From Sinorhizobium alkalisoli (GTDB lineage Bacteria; Pseudomonadota; Alphaproteobacteria; Rhizobiales; Rhizobiaceae): a stretch of 64,000 nt of DNA. Made by a program: the position numbers and the translations under genes. The notes below the pieces were generated by a model. It was not told where the DNA came from. It did no database searches and was given only the letters and a program-made list of their open reading frames with translations. Below are positions 16,086 to 23,967 of this stretch, piece by piece. Location of the stretch: positions 1,302,001 through 1,366,000 of the forward strand of contig NZ_CP034909.1 of NCBI RefSeq assembly GCF_008932245.1, in the 5' to 3' direction. Every line of letters begins with the position of its first letter. The stretch's first letter is position 1.

Positions 16086-16715
16086 ATGGAGCAAGTTTCA
16101 AATGACAGCGGCTGGCGTGGATCCCCGGAGGGATGGCTCGAGGCAGCCTACGAGGCACTGCTCGAGTCCGGCGTGGATTCGGTGAAAATTCTCCCGCTCG
16201 CCAAGAAGTTGAACTTGTCGCGGACCAGTTTCTATTGGTTCTTCAAGGACCGGGAAGAATTGCTGGCGGCCCTCGTCGCAAGATGGCGGGACAAGAACAC
16301 CGGAAGCTTGATCAAGCAATCGGAGGCTTATGCCGAGTCTGTCGTCGAGGCGATGCTCAATGTATTCGATTGCTGGCTCGACAAGTCCCTGTTCGACTCC
16401 CAGTTCGAGTTCGCGGTGCGCAGCTGGGCACTGCAGTCTTCCGATATCCTCGCCGAAGTTCAAAAGGCGGATCAGGCCCGCATCGCTGCATTAAGCCGCA
16501 TGTTCGTCAGGTTCGGCTACAAAGAGAGTTCCGCTGATGTGCGCGCCCGGACAATCTATCTGGTCCAGATCGGCTACATCTCCATGCAGACCAGGGAGGA
16601 GGTGGCTGTACGCATGCGGCGCATTCCCGACTACGTCGAGATTTTCACGGGCGAGGCGCCGCAGCAGCGCGAGCTGGATCGCTTTTTTGCCAGGCATGGA
16701 TACGTGCAGGCATAA
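16086..16715 (+). CDS. TetR-family transcriptional regulator
   Basis: The 209-residue protein has an N-terminal helix-turn-helix of the TetR class (LEAAYEALLESGVDSVKILPLAKKLNLSRTSFYWFFKDREELLAAL), followed by an all-helical ligand/dimer domain. The ATG chosen has AGGAG seven bases before it. Upstream codons back to 16044 would overlap the operator. Location and operator repeats make it the likely repressor of the StcD-like gene, of itself, and possibly of the ProC-like gene. The ligand is probably a betaine or N-methyl amino acid, which is inference. Confidence 0.88.
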   Translation: MEQVSNDSGWRGSPEGWLEAAYEALLESGVDSVKILPLAKKLNLSRTSFYWFFKDREELLAALVARWRDKNTGSLIKQSEAYAESVVEAMLNVFDCWLDKSLFDSQFEFAVRSWALQSSDILAEVQKADQARIAALSRMFVRFGYKESSADVRARTIYLVQIGYISMQTREEVAVRMRRIPDYVEIFTGEAPQQRELDRFFARHGYVQA

Positions 16716-16754
16716 AATATAGGCTCCCGCCAGTCGCAGGAAAGGAATGTCTTG

Positions 16755-17168
16755 ATGCGCTCGCTGTTTCATCTCGCCTATCACGTGACCGATCTTGAGG
16801 CCGCCCGCCGATTCTATGGCGGGGTCCTCGGCTGCAAGGAGGGGCGCAGCACGGATAGTTGGGTCGATTTCGACTTTTTCGGCCACCAGATTTCCCTTCA
16901 TCTCGGCAAGCCCTTTGAGGTTACACGCAGCGGTAAGGTCGGCGATCATCTGGTCATGATGCCGCATCTCGGCGTCGTGCTGCCGCTCAACGACTGGATG
17001 GCGCTGGCCGGGCGTCTCGAGGCCGCCGGCGTTAGGTTCGACATTCCCCCGGTCATCCGCTTCGAGGGACTTCCCGGCGAACAGAGGACGATGTTCTTCT
17101 TCGATCCGAGCGGCAATCCTATCGAGGTGAAGGGCTTCAAGGATTTTGAGTCGGTCTTTGCACAGTGA
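16755..17168 (+). CDS. VOC-family (glyoxalase/extradiol dioxygenase fold) protein
   Basis: The 137-residue protein has two beta-alpha-beta-beta-beta modules: FHLAYHVTDLEAARRFYGGVLGC and HLGVVLPLNDWMALAGRLEAAGV. It ends FFFDPSGNPIEVKGF, where Glu is a usual metal ligand. His residues near positions 5, 9 and in HQISLHLG are candidate ligands. The start is the ATG after AAAGGAA, and a TTG just upstream is also in frame. It follows the TetR gene by 39 bp on the same strand and is probably co-transcribed. Its substrate cannot be told. A role in handling a demethylation product is possible. Confidence 0.8.
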   Translation: MRSLFHLAYHVTDLEAARRFYGGVLGCKEGRSTDSWVDFDFFGHQISLHLGKPFEVTRSGKVGDHLVMMPHLGVVLPLNDWMALAGRLEAAGVRFDIPPVIRFEGLPGEQRTMFFFDPSGNPIEVKGFKDFESVFAQ

Positions 17169-17424
17169 CTCGCGGTGACGGGGGTGGATGGCACCGGCTC
17201 GAAAAAGCTGCATTTCCCTATCGGAAGTCATTTCGTTTTAATTCATTCTGCGCTAAGGGAGTGACGCAGACCGAGGCGAAAGCCGCCTCGGGGGGGCGTG
17301 GTTGTCGCGGGGTGGATGTTGGTCCCGAAAGGACACCATGCCGTATCCAAGTCATTCAAGCGACTGCACGCATCGGGGCGGGTGCGGAGGCGTCGGGGTG
17401 GAAAAACGGGAGCCGTTCGAAAAC

Positions 17425-17730
17425 ATGTCCGCGAAGATCTATCGTCCCGCAAAGACAGCCATGCAGTCCGGCAAGGCCAAGACGAATCTGTGGGTGCTGG
17501 AGTTCGATCAGGAAGTTCCGCGCACGATCGATCCTATCATGGGCTATACGAGCTCCCGCGATACCCGGCAGCAATTGCGCCTGACCTTCGAAACCGCTGA
17601 GCAGGCCATCGCCTATGCCGAGCGCAACGGCATCGAATACCGCGTGATCGCGCCGAAGGACTCGACGCGCAAGAATGTGTCCTATTCGGACAACTTCCGT
17701 TTCAACCGGATGCAGCCCTGGACCCATTGA
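17425..17730 (+). CDS. NADH dehydrogenase (complex I) accessory subunit, NDUFS4-like
   Basis: The 101-residue protein begins MSAKIYRPAKTAMQSGKAKT. It has WVLEFDQEVPRTIDPIMGYTSS, FETAEQAIAYAERNGIEYRV and a C-terminal SYSDNFRFNR(M)QPWTH. These are features of the alphaproteobacterial/mitochondrial 18-kDa (AQDQ/NDUFS4) complex I subunit, which stabilises the matrix arm. The ribosome site before 17425 is weak. An in-frame ATG at 17338 follows a better GAAAGGA site, but the extra 29 residues are not family-like. It stands alone, followed by tRNA-Arg. The 256 bp before it show no other gene. Confidence 0.88.
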   Translation: MSAKIYRPAKTAMQSGKAKTNLWVLEFDQEVPRTIDPIMGYTSSRDTRQQLRLTFETAEQAIAYAERNGIEYRVIAPKDSTRKNVSYSDNFRFNRMQPWTH

Positions 17731-17764
17731 GGCCTGCGGCCAATCCGGCGGGCGCTTGCCCGAC

Positions 17765-17841
<77 letters not shown>

Positions 17842-17970
17842 TCTACCCATTGACCGGCATTTTCCACCGGCCGCAATCGGTTCGCTGTGCTCCCTTTCGC
17901 GATACGATTTCGTCAATGAACGGGCCAGCAACAGTGTGCCATTAGGACCACCGGTGAGTAGAGGCACCAC

Positions 17971-18135
17971 ATGAGCGACGACAAGATTATCAAATTTGAA
18001 CGACGGACATCAAAGCCGCAACCGAGAGCGGTCAGTCCAGCGCGGCGCAGGGCGCTTACCTGGCTTGTGGCGATAGCGGCTTTGGTTGCGGTTTGGGCGT
18101 ACTTCCATTTCATCGCACCGCCGGGCATGTCATGA
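17971..18135 (+). CDS. small single-pass membrane protein (54 residues)
   Basis: A short reading frame with a GAGG ribosome site six bases before the ATG encodes a basic, positively charged N-terminal half (KFERRTSKPQPRA, SPARRRALTW). One hydrophobic helix follows (LVAIAALVAVWAYFHFIA) and a short tail ends in GMS. The charge pattern suggests the N-terminus stays in the cytoplasm. No known domain is recognised. It is adjacent to the small stress-protein cluster. No other gene is evident up to 18349. Confidence 0.6.
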   Translation: MSDDKIIKFERRTSKPQPRAVSPARRRALTWLVAIAALVAVWAYFHFIAPPGMS

Positions 18136-18349
18136 GCGGCGGTTCATCGTGGCCGGCGTCGTCGGGTCCAGTTGCAATGATGACAGGCAGCGACGACGTT
18201 GACGGGTCTTCAATCAACCACGGCCCGCTGGAGAGTTCGTCACGGCCAGGTAGCGGCGCAAGAGCTCGCCGCCACCCTACATGGAGGTCGAAAGGAGACC
18301 TGCAGTAGAGCGATGAACGCTTTGGTTCCTGCGATGTCGCTCCCCGTGG

Positions 18350-18955
18350 CTATGGCATCATACTGCGATAGCGTTCGCGCTCGCGTTGAATTTGATCCAG
18401 CGTGTACGGGTCGGCGTTTTCATTGAACCGTGTCCATCCCTCTTGCGCGTAGATGCTCCTACGCGCGCCGAGATCAACGCGGTTCCGTTGCTTCAGAATT
18501 TCCTCTGCTCTCGGCACAAGGCTGTCGTCTACCCTCGCTGTCACTAAGGCGCCGCCGCGGCGCACGCCCTCGGCATAGACGTGGGCCTCCTCCTCCTCCA
18601 CTCCGGAATCCGTCAGCGCGCCTATCAAGCCTCCGGCCGCACCACCGGCCATGGCCCCAGCCGCCGCTCCAACAGCTGTAGAGGCGAGCCATCCGGCGGC
18701 CACGACGGGCCCGAGGCCGGGAATCGCCATCACACCAAGCCCGGTAAGGAGACCGACCACTCCACCTCCGACGGCTCCGAGACCAGCTCCGGCTCCGGCG
18801 CCTTCGGCGGCGTCCGAACTGTCGGTCGAATAGCGGTCGCCCGTGTTGCTGGCAACGATGCTAATGTCGTCTGAAGATATGCCCGCCGTTTCCAGGTCGG
18901 CCACGGCAGCGCGGGCATCGTCGAAGTCGTCAAATAGCCCTGTTACAGTTCGCAT
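18350..18955 (-). CDS. general-stress-protein-17M-like protein with Gly/Ala-rich core
   Basis: The 201-residue protein begins MRTVTGLFDDFDDARAAVADLE, the N-terminal fold seen in GspM/YflT-type general stress proteins. A Gly/Ala-rich amphipathic hydrophobic segment follows (about residues 50-115). Then comes GVRRGGALVTARVDD, a repeat of the same fold in which values are read back (AEEILKQRNRVDL). The C-terminus is acidic/basic mixed. It is likely membrane-associated or envelope stress-related, and its mechanism is unknown. It is preceded by AAAGGAG. No clear EcfG promoter was found for it. Confidence 0.75.
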   Translation of the reverse strand: MRTVTGLFDDFDDARAAVADLETAGISSDDISIVASNTGDRYSTDSSDAAEGAGAGAGLGAVGGGVVGLLTGLGVMAIPGLGPVVAAGWLASTAVGAAAGAMAGGAAGGLIGALTDSGVEEEEAHVYAEGVRRGGALVTARVDDSLVPRAEEILKQRNRVDLGARRSIYAQEGWTRFNENADPYTLDQIQRERERYRSMMP

Positions 18956-18991
18956 GCTAATGCTCCTTTTAAGTTGGGGCGTCCTTGCCGG

Positions 18992-19303
18992 CTACTGAGC
19001 CGTGACGTTGCCCTGGTAATCGAGAGCGACCGAAACCGACTTGCCATCTTTCATGGCGGTCGCCTGCCACACGCCTTTTTCATCGAGCTTCAACCCTGCG
19101 ACATCGGTGTACCCGGCTTCTTCGATCCGGGCCTTCGCTTGAGCTTCGGTAAAGCTGTTTGCTCCTTCCACCGGGGCCGCCGGGTTCTGGGTGTCCGGTG
19201 TCGCGATGGCGGGCGTGTTGCCGTCCGGCGATGGTGCGGTTTGCGCGAGCGCCGTCGTTGCCACAGCGCCAAGCGCTGCCGCAATAATGATCAGGTTTTT
19301 CAC
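18992..19303 (-). CDS. secreted PepSY-like small protein
   Basis: The 103-residue protein has a signal peptide (MKNLIIIAAALGAVATTALA) and a Pro/Thr-rich spacer. It has one PepSY-like module (FTEAQAKARIEEAGYTDVAG, then LKLDEKGVWQATAMKDGKSV and VALDYQGNVTAQ). PepSY modules inhibit proteases or act as periplasmic binding units, but the role here is unknown. An EcfG-type promoter (19344-19368) lies about 40 bp before the start. Confidence 0.8.
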   Translation of the reverse strand: MKNLIIIAAALGAVATTALAQTAPSPDGNTPAIATPDTQNPAAPVEGANSFTEAQAKARIEEAGYTDVAGLKLDEKGVWQATAMKDGKSVSVALDYQGNVTAQ

Positions 19304-19343
19304 GTGATTACCTCTTTGAACGGGATTTTTTACGCGTCAAAAG

Positions 19344-19368
19344 AACACGCGAGCCGCAGTTTGGTTCC
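19344..19368 (-). promoter_or_regulatory. EcfG/RpoE2-type promoter of the PepSY-like gene
   Basis: On the minus strand: -35 GGAAC (19364-19368), 16 bases, and -10 TGTT (19344-19347). The -10 has one mismatch to CGTT. It is 40 bp from the ATG at 19303. Confidence 0.55.
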
Positions 19369-19449
19369 AGCCTGATCAATGCCGTTCATGGTGTTGTCGT
19401 ATCGCTTGACATCAGACTCTGCGCTTGGCCCCGTGTGGTCATCACCAGG

Positions 19450-20166
19450 TCATGCGCCGGAACTCGAAGGCGGCAAATCTTTCTGCAGTGCAGCGTATGT
19501 CGGTCGCAGGTGCACGAGCAGCACATAGATGAAGATCAGCACCCCCGTGATTTCGAGGCCCTCCTCCGCATTCGCCAGTATCCGGTAGCGGAGTGAATTT
19601 ATGCCTTGAACCTCCGCAACACTCCCGCCGATCATCTCGAACCCGACCGCGCCGCCGAGGTAGCTTGCGGCGGAAAGCAGCAGGAGGACGGCAAGTCCGG
19701 GCGGAAACGATCGGATGAAAGGAATGAAGGCGGCGAGGCCAACCAGGCTGATGACGCCGAACGGCGCGGCCCAGGCGAAATATAACATCCCGGTGTTGTC
19801 GATCCGCGAGGCCAGAGCGGCAGAAATCTTTTCGTGAATGCCCGCGAATTCGTCAAATGACACCAGCAGAAAAAGGGCCGCAAGGAAATACCAGTGCCAC
19901 GTCAACGCGCTACCCCGCGTCGCCGCCTCGCTGCCTGCCCGGAGGAGCAGCCAAGCCGCGGAAAAAGTCGCCACCACCGACAGCCAAGTGAACGCGCTGG
20001 TCTCGGAGTCCACATCGAGCAGCCATATCTTGTCGGCGGACGTTGCTTTGGTTCCAGTGTATAGAATTAGGTCCTGGGCAATGCTCGCGCTGAGAAGCAA
20101 GGCTGAAACGACACAAGTTGAAATGAATATCCCCACGGGGGATATCTTTGCGAACCGGGCGCTCAT
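19450..20166 (-). CDS. polytopic membrane protein of unknown function
   Basis: The 238-residue protein has about six hydrophobic segments: ISPVGIFISTCVVSALLLSA, WLSVVATFSAAWLLL, YFLAALFLLVSFDEFAGI, YFAWAAPFGVISLVGLAAFI, GLAVLLLLSAASYLGGAV and GVLIFIYVLLVHL. The motif SFDEFAGIHEKI at the end of one helix places two acidic residues and a His in the membrane border, a possible metal or heme site. The family is not recognised. It is on the same strand as the neighbouring stress genes, about 146 bp from the PepSY-like gene. Confidence 0.7.
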   Translation of the reverse strand: MSARFAKISPVGIFISTCVVSALLLSASIAQDLILYTGTKATSADKIWLLDVDSETSAFTWLSVVATFSAAWLLLRAGSEAATRGSALTWHWYFLAALFLLVSFDEFAGIHEKISAALASRIDNTGMLYFAWAAPFGVISLVGLAAFIPFIRSFPPGLAVLLLLSAASYLGGAVGFEMIGGSVAEVQGINSLRYRILANAEEGLEITGVLIFIYVLLVHLRPTYAALQKDLPPSSSGA

Positions 20167-20345
20167 AGGCTTTGGCGATCAAATGTAAAAAAACGCCACA
20201 AACTATCACAAGCCCATCACTTTTGCATCTGTTCTCCGTTGCCGGAACAAGTACAAGGGGCCGACTGACGGTCCGGGAACCAGGGCATCTGACGATCGGC
20301 GGGTCAGGCGGCTTACATCTGCTTATCATCGATTTGGCAAGCGCC

Positions 20346-20370
20346 GGAACTTTGCAGCCGCAGCCTCGTT
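20346..20370 (+). promoter_or_regulatory. EcfG/RpoE2-type promoter of the gene at 20397
   Basis: -35 GGAAC (20346-20350), 16 bases, and -10 CGTT (20367-20370), a full match to the general-stress consensus. The ATG follows 27 bases later. Confidence 0.75.
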
Positions 20371-20396
20371 AGATCCGCCGTCGGGAGGATTTCCGT

Positions 20397-20630
20397 ATGC
20401 CACCGCCGAGAGAACTAGCCTTCGTCTTGATGACTCTGCCTTTAAGGACAGGCACCTACGTGCCCGATGATCTCCGTGAGGATTGGTTCGCACCGGGAAC
20501 TGGAATGGACCCGCCATCGAAAGTGGCCCTGGCCGAAGCCGGTTCCTACGGGCGGCAGTTCGAGTGCGAATTCAAACACTACCCGGAACGCAAGGAAGGC
20601 GTTTTCTGGAAGTGGGTGCCAGCGATCTGA
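20397..20630 (+). CDS. small conserved-looking hypothetical protein (77 residues)
   Basis: The protein contains TYVPDDLREDWFAPGTGMDP and ends FECEFKHYPERKEGVFWKWVPAI. It has no signal peptide or membrane segment and is rich in aromatic residues at the C-terminus. The ribosome site GGGAGG is very strong and well placed before the ATG, and an EcfG-type promoter lies just upstream. This supports a real, stress-induced gene. Its function is unknown. Confidence 0.7.
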   Translation: MPPPRELAFVLMTLPLRTGTYVPDDLREDWFAPGTGMDPPSKVALAEAGSYGRQFECEFKHYPERKEGVFWKWVPAI

Positions 20631-20669
20631 ATGCACGTTTAGCGCCCAAGCCTTGCCCGCCCCCTCATT

Positions 20670-20852
20670 TCACTTTGGCGTTCCAGTGACGGGATTGACC
20701 TCGGGTTTTTCGCTGCTGTCCTTGGCGTGAGGAGGCTGCACGACCGGAGGCGCGGTCGACTTCTTGTCCGCATCCTTCCTTCGGCCGTCCGGTGGGTGGA
20801 CGTCTTGTGGGTTCGCCTGCTCGGGCTCGGCATTGGTGTTTTTCGTCGCCAT
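20670..20852 (-). CDS. small hydrophilic protein (60 residues), probably disordered
   Basis: The start is the ATG seven bases after AAAGGAG. The product begins MATKNTNAEPEQANPQDV and is dominated by Pro, Lys, Glu, Asp and Ser, with no hydrophobic core. It is likely intrinsically disordered, like many stress-induced small proteins. An upstream in-frame ATG at 20903 would overlap the candidate promoter. No family is recognised. Confidence 0.6.
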   Translation of the reverse strand: MATKNTNAEPEQANPQDVHPPDGRRKDADKKSTAPPVVQPPHAKDSSEKPEVNPVTGTPK

Positions 20853-20875
20853 CGTCGTTCTCCTTTGAAAGGCAG

Positions 20876-20901
20876 AACGAGAAAGGGCACCTGCATGTTT
20901 C
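20876..20901 (-). promoter_or_regulatory. near-consensus EcfG-type promoter of the gene at 20852
   Basis: Minus strand GAAAC (20897-20901), 17 bases, CGTT (20876-20879). It has one mismatch in the -35 (GAAAC for GGAAC). Distance to the ATG is 23 bases, similar to the other sites in this cluster. Confidence 0.4.
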
Positions 20902-20968
20902 ACCGATTGCGGTCAAGAAAACAGGCAGTGCCTCGGGAGATGCGGGTGCGCTAAGGGAACCTGTCCTC

Positions 20969-21232
20969 TCATTCTTTCCTGGGCGGTGACCGGCGCTCGA
21001 GCAATTGCCGAAAAATCTCCGCCTGTTGCTCGGCTGCGATTCGAATTGCCGCCAGGTGGTCGAGCATCGCGCCGAAGGCGACTAGCAGCAGGCCGCCGGC
21101 AATTGCCGGAAAGGCCCAGGGGAGGATCGGGATGAGGTTGCCGATGTCGGGCGAGGGGACCAGCGTCGTTGCCACGAGCAGGAACGTGCCGATCGTGACG
21201 GCACCGCCCAGGAATTCGAGAAACTTGCCCAT
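20969..21232 (-). CDS. small two-helix membrane protein (87 residues)
   Basis: Two hydrophobic segments are visible, FLGGAVTIGTFLLVATTLVP and PILPWAFPAIAGGLLLVAFGAML. A charged C-terminal helix follows, with AAIRIAAEQQAEIFRQLLE. A GGAGG-type site directly precedes the ATG. No domain is recognised. Its location among small stress genes suggests an envelope role, but nothing more can be said. Confidence 0.6.
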   Translation of the reverse strand: MGKFLEFLGGAVTIGTFLLVATTLVPSPDIGNLIPILPWAFPAIAGGLLLVAFGAMLDHLAAIRIAAEQQAEIFRQLLERRSPPRKE

Positions 21233-21288
21233 CCTCCATCCCCTTTCCGCTCAAGCCAGACTTCCGGCATCCCGAAGCACGCCCGGCG

Positions 21289-21395
21289 CTTACAGCGCCG
21301 CGCGTCTTTTCAGACGCGCAAAGGTCGCTGTAACTCTTTGAATCTGCGCATCGAGCTTTCCGAAAAACGGGTACGATTTTCGGGCCGATGCGCTA
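21289..21395. repeat. complete RIME1-like mosaic element (two large palindromes)
   Basis: The first palindrome is TTACAGCG ... CGCTGTAA with an inner GCGCGTCTtttcAGACGCGC (21291-21332). The second is GCGCATCG (from 21346) paired with CGATGCGC (to 21393). The size of about 105 bp and the two-palindrome design match the published description of rhizobial intergenic mosaic elements. Partial copies occur at 8351, 44373 and 61031, and within the tRNA-Glu leaders. Confidence 0.75.
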
Positions 21396-21536
21396 GGTCG
21401 ATCCAAGGATTAGAACATGGCGCAGTCGAAAGCGCTCAGCAACCTCGGCGCGCCGACATTGCTCGGCGCCGTAGGACGGCGATCGTTTGCAGGGAAGGGC
21501 GCGGGCATTGGCCGGGAACGCAAGCGCCGGTCGCGA

Positions 21537-22184
21537 TCAGAACTTCACACCGACGCCGACCGTGAACTGGTGCTGGTCGAGGTCTACGTCGACGCCGCCG
21601 ATATCCTTGGCGCCATAGTCGTTGTAGCGATACTCGGCGCGACCGAACATGCTGTCGGTAAAGGCGTAATCAATGCCGCCGCCGATCGTCCAGCCGTTGA
21701 AGGTCTCCTTCTCCTTTGGCGCTCCATCAACATCGACGAAGCCGCGCGTCACGGCCCAGCCGCCGGTCGCATAGAGCAGAGCCCTGTCGTTGACGGTATA
21801 GCCGACCCGCCCGCGCACCGAGCCGGCCACATCGCTGCCGGCCTCGGCGCTCGTGCCGAAAACGGTAAGGCTCTCGTCGTTCCAATTGTAGCTGACGTCT
21901 CCCTCGACGCCGACGACCCAATCGCCCATCTGGTGGTTGTAGCCGGCAAAGGCACCGAAAATGCCGCCATTGAAATCTTCCGACGCGCTGTCACCGGGAA
22001 CGCTGAGATCACCGTCAAGCCATCCGCCGCCGCCCTGAAGGCCCACATAGCCACCCGTCCAGACGAAAGTGGGCACGGCCTCGATAACCGGAGCAGGCTC
22101 TGGCGCTGCCATGATATCCGCCGCATGCGATGTGCCCGCAGCAACAGAGGCGCCGAAGATGGCAACAAGCACATTTCTGATCAT
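21537..22184 (-). CDS. outer-membrane beta-barrel protein, Omp25/31-like porin family
   Basis: The 215-residue protein starts at the ATG after AGGAGA and has a signal peptide (MIRNVLVAIFGASVAAGTSHA). The mature part begins with an acidic/proline segment, then alternates Gly- and aromatic-rich strands (FVWTGGYVGLQGGGGW, GAFAGYNHQMGDWVVGVEGDV, SVRGRVGYTVNDRALLYATGGWAV). It ends in the outer-membrane sorting signal FTVGVGVKF with a terminal Phe. This is the eight-stranded OMP_b-brl family common in Brucella and rhizobia. It probably serves surface structure. Confidence 0.88.
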   Translation of the reverse strand: MIRNVLVAIFGASVAAGTSHAADIMAAPEPAPVIEAVPTFVWTGGYVGLQGGGGWLDGDLSVPGDSASEDFNGGIFGAFAGYNHQMGDWVVGVEGDVSYNWNDESLTVFGTSAEAGSDVAGSVRGRVGYTVNDRALLYATGGWAVTRGFVDVDGAPKEKETFNGWTIGGGIDYAFTDSMFGRAEYRYNDYGAKDIGGVDVDLDQHQFTVGVGVKF

Positions 22185-22285
22185 CACAGATGTCTCCTGT
22201 CGTCCGGCCCCGCAGAATAACAACTGTAGAACGGCGAGTCTGCCAAAAATCGCCATCGGGGCGAATCACTTGTCTTTGCAGTAAT

Positions 22286-22322
22286 AAAAAAATCGGGCCG
22301 GCTAATGGGATGGGCCGGCCCG
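22286..22322 (-). terminator. strong rho-independent terminator on the minus strand
   Basis: Arms CGGGCCGGC (22294-22302) and GCCGGCCCG (22314-22322) make a 9-bp perfect stem. A run of seven T residues follows when read on the minus strand. No minus-strand protein gene lies just upstream of it, see the candidate sRNA. Confidence 0.8.
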
Positions 22323-22400
22323 TCCCGGCAGATGTGCGGAGAGGGGAACGTCTCTCGGCGGGTCAAGACGGCCCGCCGAGGAGATCGATTGCCCGCCAAT
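22286..22400 (-). ncRNA. candidate small RNA ending at the 22286 terminator
   Basis: Between glxA (plus, start 22454) and the outer-membrane protein gene (minus, start 22184) the minus strand carries two strong hairpins. One has 9-bp arms CTCGGCGGG/CCCGCCGAG (22354-22380) and the other is the terminal GC hairpin with its T tract. They are separated by a pyrimidine-rich single-stranded stretch. This is the layout of a trans-acting sRNA. The 5' end is a guess, and no firm promoter was found. Confidence 0.35.
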
Positions 22401-22453
22401 AATGCCCGAAGAGCGCGTTTAAAGTTGACATTTGACGCAGGGAATTTGACGTT

Positions 22454-23449
22454 ATGCGCATGGCGGGAAATGCGGAAAGAGGGTCTCCAATCGAGGTCGC
22501 GGTGGTCATTCTGCCCGAATCCTCGATTATGTCGCTTGCTTCCGTCCTGGATCCGATGCGTGCCGCCAATCGCGTGGCCGGCCGCCAGGTCTTCAACTGG
22601 CGGCTCCTATCCGGCGACGGTCAGGCGGTCATGCTCACCTGCGGCATTCCGATTGCCGTCGACGGCCGGTTCTCGCTGCCGCTCGCGGGTGACGTTCTCC
22701 TGGTCATTGCCGGATTCAATCTCGAACGGCACGCCGGAAAGCGATTTCTTGTGACATTGCAGGACTGCGCCCGCCATTTCGAGGTGGTCGCCGGCATCGA
22801 ATCCGGCTGCTGGCTGCTCGGCCGGTCCGGCCTGCTCAACGGCCGCAAGGCGACGGCGCACTGGGAGGAACTCGAGGATTTCGGCCAGGCCTTTCCGGCA
22901 CTGACGGTGATCGGCGACCGCTTCGTCACCGACGGCAAATACTGGACCTCGGGCGGCGCGTCGCCCACCTTCGACATGATGCTGCGCCTGATCACCGAGC
23001 GGCTGGGACCGGCGCTGGCGCTCGATGTCGCCAGCATCTTCGTCTACGACCAGATGCACAGCCCGACCGACGTCCAGCCTTTGGTCTCTCTCGGGCGGAT
23101 CGAGGAACGCGACCCCGAACTGGCAGGCGCCATCCGCCTGATGGAACGCACGCTTGAGCGGCCGATGACGGTTGCGGCGCTGGCGCGTCGGCTCGCCATT
23201 TCTCGGCGAAAGCTCGAACAGGTTTTCGCGCGAGGCCTTTCAACCAGCCCCGGCGCCTATTATCTGCGGCTGAGATTGCAGGTCGCCCACCGCTTGGTGC
23301 GGGATTCCGGTATTCCAATGCGCGACATCGCGCTGCGTTGCGGGTTCGATAGTCTTTCCGCATTCTCGCGGGCCTACCGGCGCGAATATGGCGAGAGCCC
23401 GCTCAGGATGCGAACTGCGAACCGCGCGGCAAGTCTGTCCGCGGCGTGA
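22454..23449 (+). CDS. GlxA-family AraC-type regulator (DJ-1/PfpI plus HTH)
   Basis: The 331-residue protein has a DJ-1/PfpI-like N-terminal domain (IEVAVVILPESSIMSLASVLDPM, IESGCWLLGRSGLLNGRKATAHWE, DGKYWTSGGASPTFDMML). A C-terminal AraC double helix-turn-helix follows (MTVAALARRLAISRRKLEQVF and DIALRCGFDSLSAFSRAYRREYGESPL). In rhizobia such regulators control amine or choline-glycine betaine catabolism (GbdR/GlxA relatives). The target here is unknown. It is transcribed away from the candidate sRNA. Confidence 0.9.
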   Translation: MRMAGNAERGSPIEVAVVILPESSIMSLASVLDPMRAANRVAGRQVFNWRLLSGDGQAVMLTCGIPIAVDGRFSLPLAGDVLLVIAGFNLERHAGKRFLVTLQDCARHFEVVAGIESGCWLLGRSGLLNGRKATAHWEELEDFGQAFPALTVIGDRFVTDGKYWTSGGASPTFDMMLRLITERLGPALALDVASIFVYDQMHSPTDVQPLVSLGRIEERDPELAGAIRLMERTLERPMTVAALARRLAISRRKLEQVFARGLSTSPGAYYLRLRLQVAHRLVRDSGIPMRDIALRCGFDSLSAFSRAYRREYGESPLRMRTANRAASLSAA

Positions 23450-23458
23450 GAGTCGCAG

Positions 23459-23764
23459 TCACTTTTGCGCGTGCGACCCGGCGGAACCGGCAATGGCGCA
23501 GGCTTCCTCGAACTCCCTGACGGTTTCCTCGGTATTGTCCTCGGGCAGCACCGCGTCCGCAGCGTCCTCCGATGCCACCGCCGCGCCCTCGTAGACGTAG
23601 GACTGAATGTAATAGGCCAGTTCCCCCTTCCACACCTTGCGGCCGTCGATCTGACGGCAGGCAACCGCAGTTTCGAAATCCGCCTGCAGTTCCTCCATCG
23701 TTGCCGTTGTCGGAACGATATCCGAAGGCGCCACGAGCGTGGCGATCAGCAGGGCGGCGAACAT
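23459..23764 (-). CDS. small exported protein of unknown function (101 residues)
   Basis: A short hydrophobic N-terminus (MFAALLIATLVAPSDI) could be a minimal signal peptide. The rest contains two Cys (VACRQIDG, EEACAIAG), a Tyr-rich strand (AYYIQSYVYEG) and acidic patches. The two Cys could form a disulphide in the periplasm. The family is not recognised. An EcfG-type promoter lies 31 bp before the ATG. The gene converges on glxA with only 9 bp between the stops. Confidence 0.65.
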   Translation of the reverse strand: MFAALLIATLVAPSDIVPTTATMEELQADFETAVACRQIDGRKVWKGELAYYIQSYVYEGAAVASEDAADAVLPEDNTEETVREFEEACAIAGSAGSHAQK

Positions 23765-23795
23765 TGTGGGACTCCTCCGGGGCGATCATCAGGAA

Positions 23796-23821
23796 ACGGA
23801 TGGGCGGTTTCGCTGGTTCCC
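23796..23821 (-). promoter_or_regulatory. EcfG/RpoE2-type promoter of the gene at 23764
   Basis: Minus strand GGAAC (23817-23821), 17 bases, CGTT (23796-23799), a full consensus match 31 bp before the ATG. Confidence 0.75.
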
Positions 23822-23918
23822 AAAATAGAGGATGGATATCGCTCGGAAGGAAGAGGGATTTGCGATCGATGGCATTTTATCGAACGCCGATGTGTATAGG
23901 CCACACCCAAGGCGGAAA

Positions 23919-23945
23919 GAGCCCCTCGCAAACTGCGAAGGGCCC
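23919..23945 (-). terminator. rho-independent terminator after the DUF1236 gene
   Basis: On the minus strand GGGCCCTTCGCA and TGCGAGGGGCTC form a 12-bp stem with two G-U pairs around a GTT loop. TCTTTCC follows. It lies 22 bp beyond the stop at 23968. Confidence 0.7.
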
Positions 23946-23967
23946 GTGTTCTCACGCGTAGTGGTTG

